From assembly GCF_002943415.1 (NCBI RefSeq), contig NZ_PTQZ01000067.1, positions 1 to 8,011 of the forward strand: a stretch of 8,011 bases of DNA, given 5' to 3'. Below, in pieces: positions 1-8,011 of this stretch. A program made the position numbers and the translations under genes. Under the pieces are notes generated by a model. That model saw nothing but the letters and a program-made list of their open reading frames with translations. It ran no database searches and was not told the origin of the DNA. The DNA comes from Amnimonas aquatica. GTDB taxonomy: Bacteria > Pseudomonadota > Gammaproteobacteria > Pseudomonadales > Moraxellaceae. The stretch's first letter is position 1. Each line of letters opens with the position of its first letter.

Positions 1-84
1 ATTGAGCACGCGCAGGCCGCGCAGGTCATGACCGCCGTCATCCGGCCGGCCGGGCTCGCGGCTCGTCGCGGCGCGATCGCTCAT
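1..84 (-). CDS. hemD: Uroporphyrinogen-III synthase, N-terminal fragment (runs off the window)
   Basis: Only the first 28 codons are in the window. Reading leftward from the ATG at 84-82, the peptide starts [10 protein letters not shown] and reaches LRGLRVL just before the edge. That last stretch fits the first beta strand of HemD proteins, which usually continues into a TRP motif that would lie outside the window. The ATG overlaps the hemC stop codon as ATGA, which suggests translational coupling. HemD closes hydroxymethylbilane with inversion of ring D to give uroporphyrinogen III in the cytoplasm, directly after HemC. The identification rests mostly on position after hemC and the overlap, because so little protein is visible. 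The first ~19 residues are a polar, Arg/Gly/Asp-rich extension before the first strand. Confidence 0.82.
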   Translation of the reverse strand, partial: MSDRAATSREPGRPDDGGHDLRGLRVLN

Positions 85-1040
85 GCCGGCGCCTGCGCTC
101 CGTAGACCGCCGCCAGGATCTCGCCGGCGCCGGCCGCCAGCAGGCGCTCCGCCAGCGCCTCGCCGAGCGCCTCGGCCTGCGCGGCCGGGCCGGCGACGGC
201 AGCCTCGATCAGGCGGCTGCCATCGACGCTGCCGACACGGCCGCGCAGGCTGATCCGGTCGCCAGCAAGCGTGGCGTAGCCGGCGATGGGCACCTGGCAG
301 CCACCCTGCAGGCGGGTGTTCATGGCGCGCTCGGCGAGCACGCAGGTGGTGGTGCCGGCGTGTGCCAGCGGCGCCAGCAGTGCACGCGTCAGGGCGTCAT
401 CCAGCCGGCACTCGATGCCCACCGCGCCCTGGCCCACGGCGGGCAGCAGCAGGCCGGTGTCCAGCGCCTCGCGGATGCGCTCGCTCATGCCGAGACGGAT
501 CAGTCCGGCACTGGCGAGAATGAGCGCGTCATATTCGCCGGCATCCAGCTTCGCCAGCCGGGTATTCACATTGCCGCGCAGGTCCTTCACCACCAGGTCC
601 GGACGGGACCGGCGCAGCTGGCACTGGCGGCGCAGGCTGGAGGTGCCGACCACGGCACCGGTCGGCAACGCGGCCAGGCTGTCGTGGCGGTTGCTGACGA
701 AGGCATCGCGCGGGTCTTCGCGCTCGCAGATCGCGGTCAGGCCCAGCCCTTCGGGAAAGGCCATGGGCACATCCTTCATGGAATGCACGGCGAGATCGGC
801 GCGGCCCTCCAGCATGGCCAGCTCCAGCTCCTTCACGAACAGGCCCTTGCCGCCGATCTTGGCCAGCGGGGTATCGAGGATCTTGTCGCCGCGCGTGACC
901 ATGGTCACCAGCTCGACGCGCAGGCCGGGATGGTGCGCGCGCAGGGCGTCGGCCACGAAATTCGCCTGCCAGAGCGCAAGCGGGCTCTGCCGCGTGGCGA
1001 TACGCAGGCAGTCGGGATAATCGGCGGGGACAACGGTCAT
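81..1040 (-). CDS. hemC: Hydroxymethylbilane synthase (porphobilinogen deaminase)
   Basis: HemC polymerises four porphobilinogen molecules into hydroxymethylbilane in the cytoplasm, the step before HemD in haem and sirohaem synthesis. The protein matches the family along its whole length: [14 protein letters not shown] near the N-terminus, [18 protein letters not shown] around residues 50-65, and AVHSMKDVP with the catalytic aspartate at D90. [11 protein letters not shown] and [11 protein letters not shown] follow, then GGCQVP, where C248 is the residue that carries the dipyrromethane cofactor. The chosen ATG gives 319 residues, close to the usual ~313. An in-frame GTG at 1061 would add seven residues, but the ATG at 1040 has GAGG five bases upstream and is preferred. 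It follows algR by 90 bp and overlaps hemD by ATGA, so it may be read both from the algZR transcript and from a local promoter. Confidence 0.97.
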   Translation of the reverse strand: MTVVPADYPDCLRIATRQSPLALWQANFVADALRAHHPGLRVELVTMVTRGDKILDTPLAKIGGKGLFVKELELAMLEGRADLAVHSMKDVPMAFPEGLGLTAICEREDPRDAFVSNRHDSLAALPTGAVVGTSSLRRQCQLRRSRPDLVVKDLRGNVNTRLAKLDAGEYDALILASAGLIRLGMSERIREALDTGLLLPAVGQGAVGIECRLDDALTRALLAPLAHAGTTTCVLAERAMNTRLQGGCQVPIAGYATLAGDRISLRGRVGSVDGSRLIEAAVAGPAAQAEALGEALAERLLAAGAGEILAAVYGAQAPA

Positions 1041-1045
1041 GAAAA

Positions 1046-1049
1046 CCTC
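1046..1049 (-). promoter_or_regulatory. Ribosome-binding site that decides the hemC start
   Basis: On the minus strand GAGG lies five bases before the ATG at 1040. No comparable motif precedes the in-frame GTG at 1061. The site directly abuts the base of the inverted repeat at 1050-1083. Confidence 0.6.
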
Positions 1050-1083
1050 GGGGCTGGCCACTGCGCGCAGTGTAACCAGCCCC
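1050..1083. repeat. Long interrupted inverted repeat just upstream of hemC
   Basis: Read on the minus strand, GGGGCTGG (1083-1076) pairs with CCAGCCCC (1057-1050). Between them sits a perfect 14-bp palindrome, CACTGCGCGCAGTG (1072-1059). The only mismatch is a TTA/G internal loop. As RNA this is a hairpin of about 13 paired bases with a CGCG loop, ending one base before the hemC ribosome-binding site. There is no proper U-tract; four U follow five bases later, inside the leader. It could be an intercistronic hairpin, an attenuator, or a dyad operator in the DNA. Confidence 0.7.
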
Positions 1084-1096
1084 GGGGGATGTGCAA
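1069..1096 (-). promoter_or_regulatory. Weak candidate promoter for hemC
   Basis: On the minus strand TTGCAC (1096-1091) is followed after 16 bases by TACACT (1074-1069), matching sigma-70 consensus at three and four of six positions. Initiation would fall near 1062, leaving about 22 bases of leader before hemC. The -10 hexamer overlaps the inverted repeat at 1050-1083, so repression by a dyad-binding protein is possible. The match is weak and could be chance. Confidence 0.25.
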
Positions 1097-1130
1097 CGGC
1101 CCGATGGTCGCGGCCGCCGGCGGATGCGAC

Positions 1131-1880
1131 TCAGACGCGATGCAGGGTCTCGCGCAGCTCCGGCAGGTGACGGCGGCTGACCACCAGGCGCTCGTCGAGA
1201 CCGCGGATGCGCACGCGGTACTGGCCGGTGGCCACGACCTCCAGGCCTTCGAGGTAGGTCAGCGACAGCAGGGCGTTGCGGTGGATGCGGATGAAGCGGT
1301 CACCGAACTCCTCCTCCAGCTCCTTGAGCGTTTCGTCGATCAGCACTTCGCCATGCTCGTGGCGCACGGTGACGTACTTGTGGTCTGCCAGGAAATAGCG
1401 GACCTCGTCGATGGGAATCAGCTCGATGCCGCGGTGCGTGCGCGCGGTGATGTGGCTGCGGCTGCTGGTGCGCTCGCTGCGCGTCGGTTGCTGGCGCAGG
1501 TTCTCGAGCTGCAGCTGGTTTACGCGGCAGGCACGCGCCAGCGCTTCGCGCAGGCTCTCGCGGCTGACCGGCTTGAGCACGTAGCCGGCGGCCGGCACCG
1601 AGAACGCCTCCAGGGCGTGCTCGTCGAAAGCGGTGCAGAAGATGATGGCGGGCGGCGATTCGCGCTGCGCGAGCTGGCGCGCGCAGCTGAGCCCGTCCAT
1701 GACCGGCATGCGCATGTCCATGAGGACAATGTCCGGCTCGTACTCGGCCACCAGGCGCAGGGCCTGCTCGCCGTGCTCGGCCAGGCCGACCAGTTCGTAA
1801 CCGCCAATATCCTCGAGCAGGCGCACGAGGCGTTCGCGGGCAAGGCGTTCGTCGTCACAGATGATTACGCGCGGTTTCAT
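1131..1880 (-). CDS. algR: LytTR-family response regulator AlgR
   Basis: The 249-residue protein has an N-terminal receiver domain (about 1-118) and a C-terminal LytTR DNA-binding domain (about 141-245). Receiver landmarks are the acidic pair D9/D10, the phospho-acceptor D55 in VLMDMRMPVMDG, T83 and K103 in YVLKPV. The DNA-binding half shows SHITARTHRGIELIPIDEV, ADHKYVTVRH and RFIRIHRNALL, which closely match P. aeruginosa AlgR. There, AlgR with its sensor AlgZ/FimS controls alginate, twitching motility and other virulence traits; the regulon in this organism is unknown. The ATG at 1880 follows GAGAGG seven bases upstream. algZ lies 33 bp upstream on the same strand, so the pair is almost certainly co-transcribed. 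All phosphorylation residues are intact. Confidence 0.95.
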   Translation of the reverse strand: MKPRVIICDDERLARERLVRLLEDIGGYELVGLAEHGEQALRLVAEYEPDIVLMDMRMPVMDGLSCARQLAQRESPPAIIFCTAFDEHALEAFSVPAAGYVLKPVSRESLREALARACRVNQLQLENLRQQPTRSERTSSRSHITARTHRGIELIPIDEVRYFLADHKYVTVRHEHGEVLIDETLKELEEEFGDRFIRIHRNALLSLTYLEGLEVVATGQYRVRIRGLDERLVVSRRHLPELRETLHRV

Positions 1881-1913
1881 TCCTCAACCTCTCTTTTTCT
1901 TGTTGTATCCGCT

Positions 1914-2999
1914 TCAGTGCGGTTTTCTTTCCATGCGTCCCGAGCCGCGAGGATAGCTCAGGCGTGTCACGTAGTAGCCGTTCTCCTCGGCCGCCTGCAA
2001 TTTCGCCTGCGGACCGAAGCGGGCGCGCAGCCGCTCGGCGACATTGCGCATGGACATCTGGTTGCCGGTGCGGCGCTCGCCCGCGGGCAGGGGGTTGCTC
2101 AGCAGGACGGAGACCAGATCGTCCGAAATATGAACAGCCAGCATAATGTCGCAGCGTACGGCCGAAAGTTCAACACCATGGCGAATGGCATTTTCCAGCA
2201 AAGGCTGCAGCGTCAGCAGCGGGATACGCACGCTGCCGGCATTCTCCGGCACCTGCCAGTCGATGTGCAGGCGGTCGCCGAGGCGCAGCTCCTCGATGTT
2301 GGCGTAACGCCGGCACAGCGCCAGCTCCTCGTCGAGGCCGACATCGGCGGAGTCGCGCAGGCTGGCGCGGAACAGCGTGGCAAGGTCCTCCACCGCCTGC
2401 TCGGCCTTGTCGGGATCGATGGCGATCAGGCTGGCGATGATGTTCATGGAGTTGAACAGGAAGTGCGGCTGTATGCGCGCCTGCAGCGCCTCCAGCCGCG
2501 CCTGCAGCGCCGCCTTCTCGCGCTCGCGCAGCTGCGCCTGCAGGGTCAGGTAGCGCATGAACAGGCCGGCGAACAGGCCGCTGATGAGCAGGTGCCGGAA
2601 AATGGCCGAGTACTCGTTGCTCACGAACGAGAGCATGGGCAGGCCGAGCTGGTCGAGCAGGGCGATGCCGGCCAGGCTGAGCCAGACCAGATTGACCAGG
2701 ATGATGGTGATCACCGAAGCCGCCACGGCCAGATGGCTCCAGCCCGCCATGCGCCGGCGCCAGCGGCAGATCAGGAAGAAGCTGACCGCCATGACCGCGC
2801 CCGACAGCCCCAGCAGCAGCAGGAAGTCCCAGACCGGGAACGGCCACAGCTCGGGTGACTGCGCCACCAGCAGCAGCAGGGAGATGAGCACCGCCAGCCC
2901 GGCGATACGCCGGTGCGACGACCTCGAGCAGAAATCCGGCAGCCAGAAATCGCCGTGGGCGGCCTGCGCTTTGTCGTTGTTGTCATGAGTCAGGGGCAT
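1914..2999 (-). CDS. algZ: Membrane sensor histidine kinase AlgZ/FimS
   Basis: This is the cognate sensor of AlgR, a LytS-type histidine kinase of the inner membrane. With the ATG at 2999 it has 361 residues, close to the ~358 of the P. aeruginosa protein. After LPDFC (20-24) come about four hydrophobic segments (roughly 32-47, 58-79, 88-115, 131-150), then a short charged helix (150-176) likely to form a coiled coil. The H box is QPHFLFNSMN with phospho-acceptor H179; the N box is LQPLLENAIRHGVE with N270. The expected DxG (G1) motif is replaced by LLSNPLP near 299-305, while a degenerate NVAERL survives at 319-324. The frame stays open up to an ATG at 3122, but that extension is Arg/Gly-rich and unlike the family. 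No clear ribosome-binding site precedes the ATG at 2999, so the start is uncertain. Confidence 0.92.
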   Translation of the reverse strand: MPLTHDNNDKAQAAHGDFWLPDFCSRSSHRRIAGLAVLISLLLLVAQSPELWPFPVWDFLLLLGLSGAVMAVSFFLICRWRRRMAGWSHLAVAASVITIILVNLVWLSLAGIALLDQLGLPMLSFVSNEYSAIFRHLLISGLFAGLFMRYLTLQAQLREREKAALQARLEALQARIQPHFLFNSMNIIASLIAIDPDKAEQAVEDLATLFRASLRDSADVGLDEELALCRRYANIEELRLGDRLHIDWQVPENAGSVRIPLLTLQPLLENAIRHGVELSAVRCDIMLAVHISDDLVSVLLSNPLPAGERRTGNQMSMRNVAERLRARFGPQAKLQAAEENGYYVTRLSYPRGSGRMERKPH

Positions 3000-3101
3000 G
3001 ACGGCAGTGTGCCCGCCCGCAAGGCCATCGGCAAGACAACCGCGGCGGCCCTCGCGGCGCGCCGCCATGGCCGGGATGGCAGGCGTCGGGAAGGGGCAAG
3101 C

Positions 3102-3112
3102 TGATATATAAT
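3102..3112 (+). promoter_or_regulatory. Likely -10 region in the algZ/argH divergent spacer
   Basis: The 174-bp spacer 3000-3173 is mostly GC-rich, apart from TGATATATAAT at 3102-3112, which contains a perfect TATAAT (3107-3112). No good -35 is seen at normal spacing (CGTCGG at 3084-3089). One register offers TG one base before TATATA, an extended -10 that could compensate. A start near 3119 gives argH a leader of about 55 bases. Because TATATA is self-complementary, the same AT block could also serve algZ on the other strand, giving it a ~100-base leader. Confidence 0.5.
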
Positions 3113-3173
3113 GCCCGCACATTTTCCAGACCCATCGCGGCGGCCCGTCCGCCCGTGCCGAACAGGTTCATCC

Positions 3174-4559
<1,386 letters not shown>

Positions 4560-4582
4560 TCCCACGCATCCCGGAGACTCCC

Positions 4583-5131
4583 ATGCGCCTGCTTACCGCC
4601 ATCACCCTGTCCGGCTCCCTGCTGGCCCTGTCCGCCTGCGCCGGCCTCGGCGGCAGCAATACCGGTTCGGCCAGCGGCTCGGCCACTGCCAGCACCAACA
4701 GCTCGGTCGCCACCCAGAGCCAGACCCAGCAGTTCATCGCCGCCGTGGAGAGCAAGCGCGGCACCGCGCTGACCGCCGCCGAGAAGATCCAGCTGCAGGG
4801 CCTCGCCGGCGCCACCAAGCTGGGCCTGAACAATGCCCAGAGCGGCTTCCTGGACAAGATCGGCGCCCAGGTCGGCCTCGACGGCACCGTGGTCGCCGCC
4901 CTGTTCCCGCAGGCCGGCAAGCCGGTCAGCGAAAGCAGCGTGGTCTCCAAGCTGGAAAGCAAGCTCGGCAAGAAGCTGACCAGCGCCGACCAGGCCGCCG
5001 TGAAGGCCGCCACCTCGCTGCGCAACAACTCGGTGGGCGGCCTGAAGTCGACCCTGGCCAGCAACATCGGCAGCCGCATCGGCATGGACGCGTCCGTGGT
5101 CGAGTCGCTGCTGCCGCTGCTGGGCTTCTGA
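4583..5131 (+). CDS. Uncharacterised lipoprotein with two tandem 59-residue repeats
   Basis: I do not recognise this 182-residue protein. The N-terminus is a lipoprotein signal: [19 protein letters not shown] with lipobox LSAC and lipidated C19. Alanine at +2 favours transfer to the outer membrane. Residues 20-50 are a Ser/Gly/Thr/Gln-rich linker. Residues 51-109 and 120-178 align without gaps as two copies of one unit (16 of 59 identical by my count). Shared landmarks are ESK..G..LT.A early, IG...G.D..VV..L.P late. Each copy looks mainly helical, and no catalytic motif is evident. GGAGA six bases before the ATG supports the start. The 23-bp gap after argH and 49-bp gap before ygiQ imply co-transcription. 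The family could be a domain of unknown function that I cannot name. Confidence 0.87.
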   Translation: MRLLTAITLSGSLLALSACAGLGGSNTGSASGSATASTNSSVATQSQTQQFIAAVESKRGTALTAAEKIQLQGLAGATKLGLNNAQSGFLDKIGAQVGLDGTVVAALFPQAGKPVSESSVVSKLESKLGKKLTSADQAAVKAATSLRNNSVGGLKSTLASNIGSRIGMDASVVESLLPLLGF

Positions 5132-5151
5132 GACCCGCCAGCACCTGAGAA

Positions 5152-5163
5152 GTCCGGCCGGAC
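5152..5163. repeat. 12-bp perfect palindrome between the lipoprotein gene and ygiQ
   Basis: GTCCGGCCGGAC is its own reverse complement and lies 17 bases before the ygiQ start, just upstream of its ribosome-binding site (GGAG at 5170-5173). There is no T-tract, so it is not a convincing terminator. It may be a weak mRNA hairpin or simply GC-rich coincidence. Confidence 0.45.
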
Positions 5164-5180
5164 GGCCGCGGAGAAATGAC

Positions 5181-7574
<2,394 letters not shown>

Positions 7575-7582
7575 AACAGCCA

Positions 7583-7602
7583 CGCCCGGGGCCGTCCGGG
7601 CG
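7583..7602 (+). terminator. GC-rich hairpin just after ygiQ, possible terminator
   Basis: CGCCCGG (7583-7589) and CCGGGCG (7596-7602) form a perfect 7-bp stem with a six-base loop, nine bases after the ygiQ stop. No T-tract follows, so intrinsic termination is doubtful, but the position fits a transcript-end hairpin. Confidence 0.35.
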
Positions 7603-7607
7603 GCGCC

Positions 7608-7637
7608 AGCCGGCGGCAAGCCTCATAGCAGCCGGCT
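7608..7637. repeat. Inverted repeat in the ygiQ downstream spacer
   Basis: AGCCGGC (7608-7614) and GCCGGCT (7631-7637) are perfect complements with a 16-base loop. Two further small dyads follow: the palindrome AATCGATT (7655-7662) and GGCCC/GGGCC (7663-7667 and 7672-7676, loop GACA). Apart from these dyads I see no gene in 7575-7738. Confidence 0.45.
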
Positions 7638-7689
7638 ATCGAAAATTCACACAGAATCGATTGGCCCGACAGGGCCTGCCGGCGCTACC

Positions 7690-7737
7690 GTGAAAGCCTG
7701 ATCCACCCCTTCACGCATACACAAGGGAGGCTTTCAC
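7690..7737 (+). promoter_or_regulatory. 10-bp inverted repeat that would cover the ribosome-binding site of the first small frame
   Basis: GTGAAAGCCT (7690-7699) is the exact reverse complement of AGGCTTTCAC (7728-7737), separated by 28 bases. The right arm includes the last three bases of the GGGAGG ribosome-binding site and reaches to one base before the ATG at 7739. In RNA, pairing would hide the translation start; in DNA, the dyad could be an operator. A weak promoter-like TTGGCC (7661) and TACCGT (7686) with 19-base spacing would start transcription inside the left arm and prevent the hairpin, so the true promoter matters. Confidence 0.5.
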
Positions 7738-7738
7738 C

Positions 7739-7837
7739 ATGACCAGACAGGACATCGCCCGCCGGCTGCAGGATCTGTCCGCCGCCTTCGCCATGGCCGC
7801 CTGTGGCGGCGCCGGGAGGACAACACCATGCGCTTGA
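7739..7837 (+). CDS. Small unidentified ORF of 32 codons
   Basis: This reading frame has an unusually strong start: GGGAGG at 7725-7730, eight bases before the ATG. The peptide begins MTRQDIARRLQDLSAAF, which can form an amphipathic helix, and ends with a Gly/Thr/Cys-containing stretch. The first 20 codons after ATG end in G or C in 18 cases, like the neighbouring genes. The last 11 do so in only 6, while the -1 frame becomes G/C-ending there. The stop at 7835-7837 overlaps the start of the next small frame. It may be a genuine small protein, a leader peptide, or the first half of a single frame-disrupted gene. No function is recognisable. Confidence 0.5.
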   Translation: MTRQDIARRLQDLSAAFAMAACGGAGRTTPCA

Positions 7838-7908
7838 TCCTCATGCTCTTTCTGGTGCTGGTCGCACGGGCCGAGCACGACCTGGAAGCCGGCGCCGCAC
7901 CAGCCTGA
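7828..7908 (+). CDS. Small unidentified ORF of 26 codons, signal-peptide-like or single-span membrane peptide
   Basis: The ATG at 7828 is preceded at eight bases by GGGAGG (7814-7819), the same hexamer and spacing as the previous small frame. The peptide starts MRLILMLFLVLVARA, a positive residue followed by a hydrophobic run and an A-R-A that could be a signal-peptidase site. It then has a short acidic tail (EHDLE) and an Ala/Gly/Pro end. It overlaps the previous frame by 10 bases, so translational coupling is plausible. The stop codon lies inside the hairpin at 7903-7922. It could be a small membrane peptide, a lone signal-like peptide, or the C-terminal half of a frame-disrupted gene. I do not recognise it. 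Confidence 0.5.
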   Translation: MRLILMLFLVLVARAEHDLEAGAAPA

Positions 7909-7922
7909 GGTGCGCCTCAGGC
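7903..7922. terminator. Bidirectional hairpin between the convergent genes
   Basis: GCCTGAGG (7903-7910) and CCTCAGGC (7915-7922) form a perfect 8-bp stem with loop TGCG. The TGA of the plus-strand small frame (7906-7908) and the TGA of the minus-strand gene (plus-strand TCA, 7917-7919) sit symmetrically in the two arms. There is no T-tract on either side, so it is only terminator-like. Confidence 0.4.
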
Positions 7923-8011
7923 CGTTGCCAGCGCCTCGGCAACGACCCTGAGCACGCCAGCATCCAGCGGCTGCGCAAAATGCGCGCAGTTGATCTCGAC
8001 ATGCCGGGCTT
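7917..8011 (-). CDS. C-terminal fragment, probable alpha/beta-hydrolase (runs off the window)
   Basis: Reading leftward from the window edge, the frame encodes about 30 residues ending at the stop complementary to 7917-7919. The segment HVEINCAHF followed by QPLDAGVLRVVAEAL resembles the end of alpha/beta-hydrolase-fold proteins. In those, the catalytic histidine sits in a (G/A)HF-type motif after a beta strand and is followed by a final helix. If so, the histidine of CAHF is the third member of the triad; the nucleophile and acid would lie outside the window. The gene is convergent with the two small frames. So short a fragment leaves both the family and the substrate open. Confidence 0.6.
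   Translation of the reverse strand, partial: ARHVEINCAHFAQPLDAGVLRVVAEALATA
7923..7944. repeat. Second inverted repeat abutting the convergent hairpin
   Basis: CGTTGCC (7923-7929) and GGCAACG (7938-7944) form a perfect 7-bp stem with an 8-base loop, starting at the base after the hairpin at 7903-7922. It lies inside the last codons of the minus-strand gene (VVAEALAT region). Together they give two back-to-back stems within 42 bases. Confidence 0.5.

Noticed and set aside
1844..1853. AlgR-box-like sequence GGCGTTCGTC near the start of algR
   Set aside because: It shares the CGTTCGTC core with published AlgR sites, but it is fully explained by the codons for the DDER receiver motif. No second site is nearby.
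1881..1913. AT-rich stretch between algZ and algR as an internal promoter
   Set aside because: It is noticeably T-rich on the plus strand, but I find no pair of -35 and -10 hexamers at normal spacing for algR.
360..2858. Plus-strand open frame (832 codons) across hemC, algR and algZ
   Set aside because: It runs antisense to three genes with clear family matches, and its product is a low-complexity Gln/Ala/His/Arg sequence. This is a GC-composition artefact.
3000..3122. 41-codon N-terminal extension of algZ to the ATG at 3122
   Set aside because: The added residues are Arg/Gly/Ala-rich, lack a convincing ribosome-binding site, and make the protein longer than its family. The start at 2999 gives the expected size.
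3111..3173. Upstream ATG extending argH by 21 codons
   Set aside because: The ATG overlaps the -10 hexamer, so it would not be transcribed from that promoter. The extra residues do not resemble ArgH.
7662..7679. Sigma-54-like TGGC...TGC in the spacer before the small frames
   Set aside because: The required GC dinucleotide is off by one from the conserved GG-N10-GC spacing, and the TT of the -12 element is absent.

Overview
The window is GC-rich DNA (roughly two thirds G+C by eye) with strong G/C preference at third codon positions. It is densely packed with bacterial genes and carries no phage or transposon features. The proteins look gammaproteobacterial. The gene order hemD-hemC-algR-algZ, with argH divergent next to it, is the arrangement known from Pseudomonas aeruginosa and relatives. 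This points to a high-GC gammaproteobacterium (Pseudomonas-like, or a relative such as Nevskiales/Xanthomonadales). The genus cannot be fixed from the sequence alone.

Layout. Positions 1-2999 are all on the minus strand and read leftward: algZ (membrane sensor kinase), algR (LytTR response regulator), hemC (hydroxymethylbilane synthase) and the first 28 codons of hemD (uroporphyrinogen-III synthase), with an ATGA overlap between hemC and hemD. The 174-bp divergent spacer 3000-3173 holds a perfect TATAAT. From 3174 to 7574 three genes read rightward with short gaps: argH (argininosuccinate lyase), an unrecognised lipoprotein built from two copies of a 59-residue unit, and ygiQ (radical SAM protein of unknown function). 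From 7575 to 8011 there is a 164-bp spacer rich in inverted repeats, then two tiny overlapping reading frames with identical strong ribosome-binding modules, and finally the 3' end of a convergent minus-strand gene that resembles the C-terminus of an alpha/beta-hydrolase.

How the genes fit together. AlgZ and AlgR form a two-component pair. HemC and HemD are consecutive steps of tetrapyrrole synthesis, and ArgH is the last step of arginine synthesis. These are ordinary core genes. The less explained parts are: the lipoprotein between argH and ygiQ; a large hairpin abutting the hemC ribosome-binding site; and the 7575-7950 region. In that last region a 10-bp inverted repeat would cover the ribosome-binding site of the first tiny frame, and a perfect hairpin carries both convergent stop codons. 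I see no strong evidence of a wholly new system. The small-ORF region is the best candidate for something undescribed.
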